Shown: positions 26,032 through 34,418 of the stretch, piece after piece
How the letters are laid out: every line of letters starts with the position of its first letter
Position numbering within the stretch: the first letter of the stretch is position 1
NCBI RefSeq assembly: GCF_018403185.1
Contig: NZ_BOSE01000011.1
Coordinates: 62,001 to 126,000, forward strand
Direction: 5' to 3'
Length of the DNA stretch: 64,000 nucleotides
From: Paenibacillus montaniterrae
Lineage (GTDB): Bacteria; Bacillota; Bacilli; Paenibacillales; Paenibacillaceae
Notes under the pieces: model-generated
Seen by the model: the letters and a program-made list of their open reading frames with translations, nothing else
The model's database searches: none
Told to the model about the DNA's origin: nothing
Translations under genes and position numbers: made by a program

Positions 26032-26045
26032 TGAAAACGCTTCCG
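26032..26045 (+). promoter_or_regulatory. cre-like site in the 338-bp gap before the CUT1 binding-protein gene
   Basis: TGAAAACGCTTCCG matches the CcpA consensus TGWAARCGYTWNCW at all but the last position. It lies about 115 bp upstream of a TATAAT (26147-26152) that precedes the binding-protein gene. The gap also holds a hairpin GTCAGATTG/CAATCTGAC (25952-25960 and 25987-25995) just after the GH130 stop, which lacks a T-run and may be a weak terminator. Otherwise the stretch is AT-rich with no gene. Confidence 0.55.
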
Positions 26046-26271
26046 AATGGTTGGCTATAGTTATGGAAAACCTTATAACCTGAAGCGAATTCAATATTAT
26101 GTAATGTAATATGACATTAAATTTAGTGAAATCTTAAAAATACAGATATAATCATGAATTATTCGGATATTTTTTACTGGAGTGGAAGATTATCATGGAA
26201 ATATGACATGAGATTATATATTTTGTGTCAGATTTTATATCATTAAACTTTATGAGGGAGAGTGGGTTTAA

Positions 26272-27579
26272 ATGAAGAAATGGACACGTCTTACATTTGC
26301 AATGGTTATGGCTACAGTAATGATTGTAGTTGCAGCATGCGGCAATCAAAAGGAAAATAACGAGGGCGCAAATAATACAGGAGGTGCTTCGCAGGAAGAA
26401 ACGATTACGCTAACGATGATGCACCCTTGGACATCGCCTAACGTGGATAATGAAGTTTATAAAGCTCGTATCGCTGCCTTTGAAGCACAGTTCCCGCATA
26501 TTAAAATTCAACAGGATGGTGTAGCAGCAGCGCAATATAAAACAAAGCTGTTCACATTGGCTACTGCAAACAATTTGGCTGATATTAACGTTACATGGCC
26601 TGGTGCGGACCTTGAGCCGCTAGTTAAAGGCGACTTGCTTATGCCGCTAAACGATTATATGGACAATTGGAATGGTCTTGTTCTTGAAGATTCTCTGGTC
26701 GGTTATAATGCAGACGGCAATCAGCTGGCAATTCCAACAAAACGCAACTTTGTAGACATTATTTATTACAACAAAGAATATCTCGCACAAGTAGGATATA
26801 ACGAATTCCCGACGACCTACGAAGACTTTATTGACATGATCAAGAAGCTGAAGGAAGCAGGCATTACACCAATCTCCTTGGGCAACAAAGAAAAATGGCC
26901 TCTTCAATCGTCCTACATGTCCATTATCGGACAACGCTTTGCTGGAGAGGACTTCCTTAACAAAGTAATGGCTGGTGAAGCTCAACTGACTGATCCGCAA
27001 TATGTGAAAGCTATTGCAGTCATTGATGAATTGACTAAGCTGGAAGCATTTAACGTAGATGCTAACAATATGGACTCTGTACAAGCGCAAGACTATTTGA
27101 TCCAAGGTAAAGCTGCTATGCATATTTCATCCGCTACTGTTGATGGACGTATTCGTACGAACAACGAAGAAGGCGATAAATTTGGAATCGCATTGTTCCC
27201 GAGCGTGCCTGGAGGCTTAGGTGATCCTAAAATGTCCGCTGGCGTATCTCAGTTCGGTATTTCAATCAAAAATGGTCTCGATGAGAAGAAACAAGCTGCA
27301 GCACTTGAGTTCATCAAGTTCTTTGTAAGCGAGGAACTGTATACAGATTTAGCTAAGGCTGGCATTCTGGTTCCTGCAAATGTAGAAATGGGTGATGACA
27401 TTAGTCCGTACCTGAAAGAAATGTACGAGCTAACCAGCCATGGCACTGCTCCGGTATTTGATGCTGTCATTAATACTCAGGCAGCAAAAGAATTTGAAAA
27501 CGGCCTGCAAGCTATTACAGTAGGTAGAGGTACTGCTGAGGAGGTTGCCCAAGATACGCAAGCATTGATCGGCAAATAA
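26272..27579 (+). CDS. CUT1 sugar ABC transporter substrate-binding lipoprotein
   Basis: 435 residues. A lipoprotein signal peptide has the lipobox VAAC with Cys at about residue 23, then a Gly/Asn-rich linker (NNEGANNTGGAS) and a type 1 extracellular sugar-binding fold (LTMMHPWTS..., VTWPGADLEPL, GKAAMHISSATVDGRI). It captures an oligosaccharide for the two permeases encoded downstream. Those are separated from it by a 630-bp repeat block, unusual inside such an operon. No ATPase gene is nearby; CUT1 systems often share one MsmX-type ATPase. The start has AGGGAGAG upstream. Confidence 0.93.
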   Translation: MKKWTRLTFAMVMATVMIVVAACGNQKENNEGANNTGGASQEETITLTMMHPWTSPNVDNEVYKARIAAFEAQFPHIKIQQDGVAAAQYKTKLFTLATANNLADINVTWPGADLEPLVKGDLLMPLNDYMDNWNGLVLEDSLVGYNADGNQLAIPTKRNFVDIIYYNKEYLAQVGYNEFPTTYEDFIDMIKKLKEAGITPISLGNKEKWPLQSSYMSIIGQRFAGEDFLNKVMAGEAQLTDPQYVKAIAVIDELTKLEAFNVDANNMDSVQAQDYLIQGKAAMHISSATVDGRIRTNNEEGDKFGIALFPSVPGGLGDPKMSAGVSQFGISIKNGLDEKKQAAALEFIKFFVSEELYTDLAKAGILVPANVEMGDDISPYLKEMYELTSHGTAPVFDAVINTQAAKEFENGLQAITVGRGTAEEVAQDTQALIGK

Positions 27580-27588
27580 TAAGAGGTA

Positions 27589-27758
27589 GTTCAAAAAACA
27601 CGACTTTGATGACGATGTAACTTCTCTGTGGCTGATTCGACGGCGAATCTTGAACGCTAGCGAAAATTTCGGTGCTCACGTAGTAAGTACCTACGCTGCG
27701 CTCCTCATTTTCTACTAGCGTCCAAGCTTCTTGGTCCTGAAAGCCGAGCTTTTTGAAC
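27589..27758 (+). repeat. Repeat family A, copy A1
   Basis: A 170-bp imperfect palindrome, starting GTTCAAAAA and ending TTTTTGAAC. Outer arms: CGACTTTGATGACGATG against the reverse complement of CTTGGTCCTGAAAGCCG. Inner stems: ACGCTAGCGAAAAT with ATTTTCTACTAGCGT, and CACGTAG with CTACG. It lies immediately after the binding-protein gene and has no gene of its own. Confidence 0.85.
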
Positions 27759-27775
27759 ACTTATTTAAAGAGGAA

Positions 27776-27950
27776 GTTTAAAAGCTGGACTTTGATGACG
27801 ATGCTTAGCATTGTAGCATAGTCGACGTCGAATCTTGAACGCTAGCGAAGGGTTATGCTTTCCTACGGAAACATTTTAGGTGCTCACGTAGCTTGTGCCT
27901 ACGCTGCGCTCCTCCTTTTCTACTAGCGTCCATCTTCTTGGTCCTGCACT
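27776..27950 (+). repeat. Repeat family A, copy A2 (fused to B1)
   Basis: Same layout as A1, starting GTTTAAAAGC and containing GACTTTGATGACGATG, CTTGAACGCTAGCGAA and TACTAGCGTCCATCTTC. An extra short stretch (about 27850-27876) lies in the left inner arm. The right end changes to CTTGGTCCTGCACTC and passes straight into repeat B1. Confidence 0.82.
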
Positions 27951-27962
27951 CAAAAAAAGCTA

Positions 27963-28162
27963 CAGCGGAGGAGCAAAGCATCCGAAAAACGAAGTGTGCC
28001 GCCTTTAACATCGTAATGCTACCATAAAAATTAAAATGAGTAAGCATTACGATTTAAAAAGCGGCTGGAGGATGCTTTGCTCCGGAGCGCTGATTTAAAA
28101 AGCGACTGGAGGATGCTTTGCTCCGTACCGCTGACTGGAGGATGCTTTGCTCCATAGCGCTG
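27963..28162 (+). repeat. Repeat family B, copy B1, with two extra 3' arms
   Basis: Core of 130 bp (27963-28092). The outer 5' arm CAGCGGAGGAGCAAAGCATCC pairs with GGATGCTTTGCTCCGGAGCGCTG, and the inner stem TTTAACATCGTAATGC pairs with GCATTACGATTTAAA. A 5'-side bulge (GAAAAACGAAGTGTG) has no partner. Two more copies of the 3' arm follow at 28093-28133 and 28134-28162. It lies between the binding-protein and permease genes. Confidence 0.85.
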
Positions 28163-28215
28163 AATTGAAATTTATTTGATGAAAAAAAATCTTTACGCTT
28201 GGAGGAGGATGCCTG

Positions 28216-29088
28216 ATGCATACATTAAGAAAGACCAAGCTGGCCATTTTTGTGGGGCTGCTCCCCTCGCTAATTATTTATATTGGCGTTGCCATTGTTC
28301 CAATCATTCTTTCCTTGTACTATTCTTTTTTTAATTGGGATGGCATTTCCGCCAAAGTATTTATTGGCTTGGATAATTTCAGTGAAATATTTAAAGATGA
28401 TATTTTTTGGCTTTCTGTAAAAAATAATGTCATCATTATGCTCACTGGTCTAATAGGGCAACTGCCGCTCGGGCTTTTGCTTGCACTGCTGCTTAATCGC
28501 GGGTTAAAAGGAAATGGATTTTTCAGAACAATCGGTTTCCTGCCAGTCGTTATTTCTTCCGTAATGGTATCGCTTATTTGGGGAATGATTTATAACACGG
28601 AATATGGGTTTCTCAACAGCATTTTAGGCGTGCTTGGCCTGGAAAGCTGGCAGCGCAATTGGCTTGGTGATCCCGATTGGTCGATGCTATCGATCAGCGT
28701 AGCATATATTTGGCAGAACTGTGGCTTGTACATGATTATTTTTCTAGCCGCTTTGCAAAACATATCTAGTGAAGTGAATGAAGCGGCAGAGCTGGACGGG
28801 GCTACAGGATTGAGAAAGGTATTCCTGATTACGATTCCGATTATCCGTCCTACGATTCTGTTCACAGTCATTTTCAGCATCAGTAATTCCTTCCGTGTAT
28901 TTGACTTAATTCAAATTTTGACTGGCGGAGGACCTGCTCACCAGACTGAGGTTATGACAATTTATATGTACAATAATGCTTTCATGAGCAGACAATTCGG
29001 CTACGGAAGCGCGGTTTCTATTCTGATTCTAATATTCAGTCTTATCGTTGTCATGATCGCAAACAGAGTCGGCAAGGAAAAGAATTAG
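28216..29088 (+). CDS. CUT1 sugar ABC transporter permease (MalF-like)
   Basis: 290 residues with six membrane helices. The cytoplasmic EAA loop is EVNEAAELDGATGLRKVFLITIPIIRP at about residues 192-218, where a shared ATPase docks. An N-terminal FVGLLPSLIIYIGVAIVPIILSLYYSFFNWD is typical of CUT1 permeases. The start has GGAGGAGG upstream. It pairs with the next gene to form the membrane channel of the importer whose binding protein is at 26272-27579. Confidence 0.94.
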   Translation: MHTLRKTKLAIFVGLLPSLIIYIGVAIVPIILSLYYSFFNWDGISAKVFIGLDNFSEIFKDDIFWLSVKNNVIIMLTGLIGQLPLGLLLALLLNRGLKGNGFFRTIGFLPVVISSVMVSLIWGMIYNTEYGFLNSILGVLGLESWQRNWLGDPDWSMLSISVAYIWQNCGLYMIIFLAALQNISSEVNEAAELDGATGLRKVFLITIPIIRPTILFTVIFSISNSFRVFDLIQILTGGGPAHQTEVMTIYMYNNAFMSRQFGYGSAVSILILIFSLIVVMIANRVGKEKN

Positions 29089-29101
29089 AAAGGAACTGAA
29101 C

Positions 29102-29935
29102 ATGATGACCAAAAAATCACCGCTTTATTATATTTTGGCTTACTCGTTCCTTGGACTGTTCGCCATATTTAACATTATCCCGATATTTTATATGATCGTA
29201 GGCTCCTTTAAATCGGAGCAGGAGTACGCTGCAAGTCCATTTGCCATGCCTAAAGTGTTCGAATTTTCGAACTATAGCAAGGCGTGGGAAATCGCAAAAA
29301 TGGATGTTTACTTTTTGAACAGCTTGATTGTCACCTTTGCTTCATTGATTGTAACGGTGCTGCTCGGTGCACTTGCCGCATTTTTCTTATCGCGTTTTGA
29401 ATTTAAGCTGCGTGGCGCAACCTATTCAATCTTTCTTCTAGGCATGCTTATACCGATTCATGCAACACTGATTCCAATCTTTATGATTATGAAAAATATG
29501 AGCTTGCTTGATACCTATATGTCATTGATTTTGCCGTATACTGCCTTTCACTTGTCGCTTACCATCTTTATTCTGGAAGGCTTTATGCGCGGCTTTCCGC
29601 GAGACCTTGAAGAATCCGCAATTATGGATGGAGCCGGCATCTATCGAATCTTTTGGTCGATTATATTGCCTATCACACGTCCAGCTATCGCAACGGTCGT
29701 GATCCTGAACTTCATCTATAACTGGAATGAATACTTGTTTGCCCTGGTACTAATCAGCTCAGAGTCGCTCAAAACATTGCCGCTTGGTATCGCCAACTTC
29801 GTTGGCATTGAAACGGCAAGCTTGACCTTGCAGATGGCGGCCCTTACAATTGCCTTAGTTCCGATCATTATTTTCTACCTGCTGTTGCAGAAGCAGCTTG
29901 TAAACGGGATGGTAGCAGGTGCAGTCAAAGGCTAG
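29102..29935 (+). CDS. CUT1 sugar ABC transporter permease (MalG-like)
   Basis: 277 residues with six membrane helices. The EAA loop is LEESAIMDGAGIYRIFWSIILPITRPA at about residues 163-189, and the C-terminus KQLVNGMVAGAVKG is the usual MalG-type tail. The first of two adjacent ATGs is used. It is 13 bp downstream of the other permease gene and is followed by a kilobase of repeats before the kinase gene. Confidence 0.94.
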   Translation: MMTKKSPLYYILAYSFLGLFAIFNIIPIFYMIVGSFKSEQEYAASPFAMPKVFEFSNYSKAWEIAKMDVYFLNSLIVTFASLIVTVLLGALAAFFLSRFEFKLRGATYSIFLLGMLIPIHATLIPIFMIMKNMSLLDTYMSLILPYTAFHLSLTIFILEGFMRGFPRDLEESAIMDGAGIYRIFWSIILPITRPAIATVVILNFIYNWNEYLFALVLISSESLKTLPLGIANFVGIETASLTLQMAALTIALVPIIIFYLLLQKQLVNGMVAGAVKG

Positions 29936-29942
29936 AGCGGTA

Positions 29943-30111
29943 GTTTAAAAAACTGGACTTTGATGACGATGTTATGCGTTGTAGCATAGTCGGCGGCGAA
30001 TATGTCACGCTACCGAAGGCTGCGGTGCTCACGTAGCTTTTGCCTACGCTGCGCTCCTCGCCTTCTAGTATCGTGCCATCTTCTTGGTCCTGAAAGCCCA
30101 GCTTTTTAAAC
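29943..30111 (+). repeat. Repeat family A, copy A3
   Basis: 169 bp from GTTTAAAAAACTGGAC to GCTTTTTAAAC. The inner stem is GAAGGC (30015-30020) with GCCTTC (30060-30065). It begins 7 bp after the permease stop. It is first of three head-to-tail A copies with starts 185-186 bp apart and a shared spacer CTCGATTGGAAGGGTA. Confidence 0.85.
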
Positions 30112-30127
30112 CTCGATTGGAAGGGTA

Positions 30128-30297
30128 GTTTAAAAAGCAGGACTTTGATGACGATGTGGGGCGCTGAAGCATAGTCGACATCGAATCTTGAACGCTAGCG
30201 AAAACTGCGGTGCTCACGTAGCAATTTGCCTACGCTGCGCTCCTCGTTTTCTACTAGCGTCCAACCTTCTTGGTCCTGAAAGCCCAGCTTTTTAAAC
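30128..30297 (+). repeat. Repeat family A, copy A4
   Basis: 170 bp. The inner stem is GAAAAC (30200-30205) with GTTTTC (30246-30251), so both sides differ from A3 in step. Central region GTGCTCACGTAGCAATTTGCCTACGCTGCGCTCC-like, as in all copies, written here only as the shared loop region 30208-30243. Confidence 0.85.
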
Positions 30298-30313
30298 CTC
30301 GATTGGAAGGGTA

Positions 30314-30476
30314 GTTTAAAAAGCACGACTTTGATGACGATGTTATGCGTTGTAGCATAGTCGGCGGCGAATATGTCACGCTACCGAAGGCTCCGGTGCT
30401 CAAGTAGCTCTGCTCTACGCTGCGCTCCTCGTCTTCTACCAGCGTCCAAGCTTCTTGACCCTGCATTCAAAAAAAA
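30314..30476 (+). repeat. Repeat family A, copy A5 (fused to the B array)
   Basis: Left part is nearly the same as A3. The right end is TTCTTGACCCTGCATTC and a run of A, leading directly into the B array, the same junction type as A2-B1. Confidence 0.82.
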
Positions 30477-30480
30477 GCAC

Positions 30481-30934
30481 CAGCGGAGGAGCAAAGCATC
30501 CGAAAAACGAAGAGTGCCGCCTTTAACATCGTAATGCCACCTTAAAAATTCAAATAATAGAGCATTACGATTTAAAAAGCGGCTGGAGGATGCATTGCTC
30601 CGGAGCGCAGAAAAACGAAGAGTGCCGCCTTTAACATCGTAATGCCACCTTAAAAATTCAAATAATAGAGCATTACGATTTAAAAAGCGGCTGGAGGATG
30701 CATTGCTCCGGAGCGCAGAAAAACGAAGAGTGCCGCCTTTAACATCGTAATGCCACCTTAAAAATTCAAATAATAGAGCATTACGATTTAAAAAGCGGTT
30801 GGAGGATGCTTTGCTCCGGAGCGCAGAAAAACGAAGAGTGCCGCCTTTAACATCGTAATGCAACCATAAAAATTCAAATAAGAGAGCATTACGATTTAAA
30901 AAGCGACTGGAGGATGCTTTGCTCCGGAGCGCTG
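30481..30934 (+). repeat. Repeat family B, tandem array of four 108-bp units (B2-B5)
   Basis: One outer 5' arm (CAGCGGAGGAGCAAAGCATC, 30481-30500) is followed by four units starting at 30500, 30608, 30716 and 30824. Each unit contains the bulge GAAAAACGAAGAGTG, the inner stem, a loop and an outer 3' arm (GGAGGATGC, TTGCTCCGGAGCGC). So four 3' arms compete for one 5' arm. The last arm ends one base before the AAAGGGG ribosome-binding site of the kinase gene. Confidence 0.9.
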
Positions 30935-30950
30935 AAAGGGGATGCGTCCG

Positions 30951-32729
30951 ATGCCTGGAAAATTACGAATGTTTAGAAATTTCGGATTAAAACAAATTGC
31001 ACTGCTCATTTTTCTACTGCTGGTAATTTTGCCAACATTGGGAGTAGGCATCCTCGTGCAATCTAGCTATACGCAAATTTTACAGAAGCAATATGTTCAA
31101 TCGACGCTCCGCAATTTGGATGCGGTTGTGAACCAGCTTGAAGAGCAGTTTTCCATGGTTGAGGATATTGCAGATTATTTGATTTATAATGCCGATCTCA
31201 ATGCTTACTTGCAATCTGATCCTGAGGAGTACAGCGAGCGTATTGATAGACTTCAGGAGTCAGTGGAAGGGTTGCTCATTTTCCATATATTTTCCAAGCC
31301 TTATATTTTGTCGATTACGATTGAAGGCTTGAATGGTCGCTTGATTGAGATGGGCGAGCCGGTCATTGGCGATGAGCGAGCCTGGCAGCTTGAAGCTGCT
31401 GAGCAAAGAGGGAAAATTGTATGGAGTGAAGGCTATACGGTTAACAGCGGGTGGAAGGGCAATATAAGCGTAGTGTCCTTGTTCCGGGTTTTGAATCTGT
31501 ATAAGGACGTAACGACACCGCTTGGCAATTTGACGATTCGTTTGGATGAACAAAGTATTGTCGATTTGCTGGAAAACGAGCAGTATCGTGAAGAAGGCTT
31601 TGTGTTCGTTGTCGGTCCCGACGGCGAGCATGTGCTCCAGTCTGAGAAAGCCCTTACGTCGCAGCTCGATCCTAATCACATTCTCGAGACAATGAACAGC
31701 AAGGGCGTCAGAGATATGAGCTATAAAGCGGACGGAAGCTCCTATTATACGTTTAGTCGTGTAATGGAAGGCACCAATTGGACGGTTGTGACGGCTATTC
31801 CCAAGTCGGTGATCGATCAGCAGCTGGTTGGCGTTCGGTGGCTGATGACGACGGTATTGATCGTTATTTTATTGCTGCTTATTACCGCATTGGCAGGATT
31901 TCAATATATGATTATTAGCCCGATTCTCCGCTTGAAAAATGAGACGACACGCGTCATGATGGGAGATTTTAATGCGCGGGTGCCAGTTAACTCGAACAAT
32001 GAGATTTCAGATCTGAATCGCAAATTCAATGCGATGGTGGATACGATTCAGGAGCTGATTGATCATAAATATAAGATGGAAATCAGAGAACGGGAATCGG
32101 AGCTGAAGCTGCTGCAAAGCCAGGTCGATCCGCATTTTCTCTATAATACGCTTGATACGATCCGTTGGACGGCACGTCTTGAAAATGCAGACAAGGCGAG
32201 CCATTTAATCGAAATGCTGTCCCGCTTTTTCCGCTCCAGCATGAATAATGGACAATATGTTACGTCCATGCAGCAGGAAATGGAATTTGTACAGTCCTAT
32301 CTTACGCTGCATCAGGTGCGTCTGGGGACGCGGCTTCATTACGCTTTGTTTATGGAATATTCGTTGGCTGATTTGAAAATGCCGAAAACGGTCATTCAGC
32401 CGTTAGTTGAGAATTTTCTGATTCACGGCTTTAATACGAAATCCAACAACAACTGGATCAAGGTAAATGCTTACCACAACGGCGACGAGGTTTGGATTGA
32501 TGTGCGCGATAATGGCAAAGGAATTGAGGCGCAGCGCATGGTTCAAATACAAGCTTCGCTTAAAGGAAGACAGCAGCGGTCAGACAAAATCGGAGCGCTG
32601 CAAAATATTAATGAGCGCTTGACGATCTTTTATGGTCCTGGCGCTGGACTTGAGCTAATGTCAAGTCAGGAAAAGGGTACATTTGTGCGAATTAAAATCC
32701 CTTATCTCAACTCCAATGGTGGTGAATAA
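30951..32729 (+). CDS. YesM-type sensor histidine kinase
   Basis: 592 residues. Two membrane helices (about 11-33 and 297-320) flank a large extracellular Cache-type sensing domain. A HAMP linker follows (ISPILRLKNETTRVMMGDFNARVPV), then a LytS/YesM His_kinase domain with phospho-accepting His395 in QVDPHFLYNTLD, and an ATPase domain (PKTVIQPLVENFLIHG, DNGKGIE). I prefer the ATG at 30951, 9 bases after AAAGGGG; an ATG at 30942 directly abuts that site. Such kinases usually sense extracellular sugars or the loaded binding protein and control an adjacent CUT1 transporter. The ribosome-binding site touches the repeat B array. Confidence 0.92.
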   Translation: MPGKLRMFRNFGLKQIALLIFLLLVILPTLGVGILVQSSYTQILQKQYVQSTLRNLDAVVNQLEEQFSMVEDIADYLIYNADLNAYLQSDPEEYSERIDRLQESVEGLLIFHIFSKPYILSITIEGLNGRLIEMGEPVIGDERAWQLEAAEQRGKIVWSEGYTVNSGWKGNISVVSLFRVLNLYKDVTTPLGNLTIRLDEQSIVDLLENEQYREEGFVFVVGPDGEHVLQSEKALTSQLDPNHILETMNSKGVRDMSYKADGSSYYTFSRVMEGTNWTVVTAIPKSVIDQQLVGVRWLMTTVLIVILLLLITALAGFQYMIISPILRLKNETTRVMMGDFNARVPVNSNNEISDLNRKFNAMVDTIQELIDHKYKMEIRERESELKLLQSQVDPHFLYNTLDTIRWTARLENADKASHLIEMLSRFFRSSMNNGQYVTSMQQEMEFVQSYLTLHQVRLGTRLHYALFMEYSLADLKMPKTVIQPLVENFLIHGFNTKSNNNWIKVNAYHNGDEVWIDVRDNGKGIEAQRMVQIQASLKGRQQRSDKIGALQNINERLTIFYGPGAGLELMSSQEKGTFVRIKIPYLNSNGGE

Positions 32730-32733
32730 CGCT

Positions 32734-34344
32734 ATGAACAACCATGAACATGATAAGAGACGCAGCAATCATCGGGTTATTCGCATGATTATTGTCGATG
32801 ATGAGCCGATCATTTGCGAGGGTTTGAAAAAAACGATTGACTGGTCGCAGCTTGGCGTCGAGGTTGCAGGTGTGGCCTATGATGGCGAGCAGGCGCTGCA
32901 GATCGTTCAGTCTGAGCCAATTGATATTGTATTAACGGACATTCGGATGGACGGCATCGACGGTCTGGAATTGGCTGAGCAGCTAAGAGCGATGTACCCG
33001 GAAATCAGCCTGGTGATGATTAGCGGATATGAGGATTTTGAATATGCGCGCCGCGCAATGCGAATTGGCGTTAGCGATTATTTGCTGAAGCCGGTCAATA
33101 TTGATGAGTTGAAGGCTGTAGTAAGCAATGTCATAGCTCGCATTCGCGAGCGGGATGATCACGGCTCGCGGGAAGAGGACGTATTGTGGCTAATGAATGC
33201 GATCCACAGTAAGGCTGAATTTGCCGAAGCGGTGCCGCTTCGCCGCTGTATTGGCGCGGGAGGTTCCTTTCGCGTGATTGCCAGCCAGCTGACTGACTAT
33301 GAGCAGCGTTACGGCGATATGCCTGCTGAGGAAATTAGAGATGTGCAGGCGGAGTGGAAGGATATGCTGGAAGCAAGTCTTCATGCTGCCGGACTGTCTA
33401 CTATTTTTGCATTTGCTCATCCCAATTTGCTATATGCCTTTGTCCACGATCCTCATAACAGCATGAACGAACGACAATGGGAGAAAATGTTGAGTCAAGC
33501 AGCAGCCAATTGGCAGCGCGAGGGCGAAGTAGCAGTCGCACTTTCAGCTTCTTTTACGGAATCTGAAAAAACGTCCGAGGCCTGTGAACGCGTAAAACAA
33601 ATGCTGTTCTATTCTATTTTACAGCCTGAAGCGATTTTGACAGAGCAGCTATGCAAGGAGCTGGAAAACGAAAGAAGGGCGTTTCGTGGTTACTCGCCGC
33701 CTGGCGATTGGGCCAGCCGCCTAAGCAGTTTACTGTACCGTCAGGAATGGGCGGAGGCTGAAGCTATGCTGCGCGAGCTTTTTGCGGAAATGCGCAAGCA
33801 GCGTCTGCTGCTGCCTGAAATGCTGAGCATTTATGAGGAGCAAATGGCACTGCTGCGTCAGCGTCTGCGCCATAATGCGATGCAAATGAATCAAACGAAT
33901 GAGCGGAAGCTGTCTGTTGATTTGCATCAGTACAATTCCTACGATGCTTTTGAACAGCTGCTGCTCGAGGAATTGCACGCATTGCTCGATGCGGTCGGCA
34001 ATCAATCGGTAAACAAATCATACTGGATTGTTGAGAAGGCGATGAAATATATTGCCGAGCATTATAGCGAGGATATGAAGGCTTCCGAGGTAGCAGAGTG
34101 GCTTAATATTACGCCGAACCATTTCAGCTATATTTTCAAGCAAAATACAGGAAAAAACTTCAAGGAATATATGAATGATGTGCGTATCGGTCATGCGCAG
34201 CGGCTGCTTGCTACGACGAACGACAAAGTTTTTGAAATTGCAGATCGGGTTGGTTACAAGGAGTATAAATATTTTGTGTCTGTATTCAAATCTGTAACGG
34301 GCATGACGCCAAAGGAATATCGAGCTATAAAAGCAAGCATGTAG
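32734..34344 (+). CDS. YesN-type response regulator (receiver plus AraC DNA-binding domain)
   Basis: 536 residues. The receiver has IIVDDEP (about 19-25), Asp69 as phospho-acceptor in VLTDIRMDG and the YLLKPV lysine. A variable central region of about 270 residues follows, then two AraC helix-turn-helix motifs at the C-terminus (KASEVAEWLNITPNHFSYIFKQ and VFEIADRVGYKEYKYFVSVFK). I chose the ATG at 32734, 4 bp after the kinase stop, with GGTGGTG upstream; a later start at the IIVDDE methionine (32785) is possible. Cognate partner is the kinase at 30951; likely target is the surrounding sugar locus. Confidence 0.92.
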   Translation: MNNHEHDKRRSNHRVIRMIIVDDEPIICEGLKKTIDWSQLGVEVAGVAYDGEQALQIVQSEPIDIVLTDIRMDGIDGLELAEQLRAMYPEISLVMISGYEDFEYARRAMRIGVSDYLLKPVNIDELKAVVSNVIARIRERDDHGSREEDVLWLMNAIHSKAEFAEAVPLRRCIGAGGSFRVIASQLTDYEQRYGDMPAEEIRDVQAEWKDMLEASLHAAGLSTIFAFAHPNLLYAFVHDPHNSMNERQWEKMLSQAAANWQREGEVAVALSASFTESEKTSEACERVKQMLFYSILQPEAILTEQLCKELENERRAFRGYSPPGDWASRLSSLLYRQEWAEAEAMLRELFAEMRKQRLLLPEMLSIYEEQMALLRQRLRHNAMQMNQTNERKLSVDLHQYNSYDAFEQLLLEELHALLDAVGNQSVNKSYWIVEKAMKYIAEHYSEDMKASEVAEWLNITPNHFSYIFKQNTGKNFKEYMNDVRIGHAQRLLATTNDKVFEIADRVGYKEYKYFVSVFKSVTGMTPKEYRAIKASM

Positions 34345-34418
34345 CATCTTGACACTATGAAAGCAAAAGCAAAATTATGCTCTGATCATAGATGGAGCTC
34401 ATTGGGAGAGTGAGTGAA

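Noticed and set aside
30381..30863. A 160-codon minus-strand frame made of a repeated 36-residue unit
   Set aside because: It is entirely the 108-bp B repeat array. The period is a multiple of three, so a frame open in one unit stays open in all. No ribosome-binding site, and it runs against all neighbouring genes.
30500..30931. CRISPR array
   Set aside because: Units are 108 bp and nearly identical throughout, with no unique spacers, and there are no cas genes.
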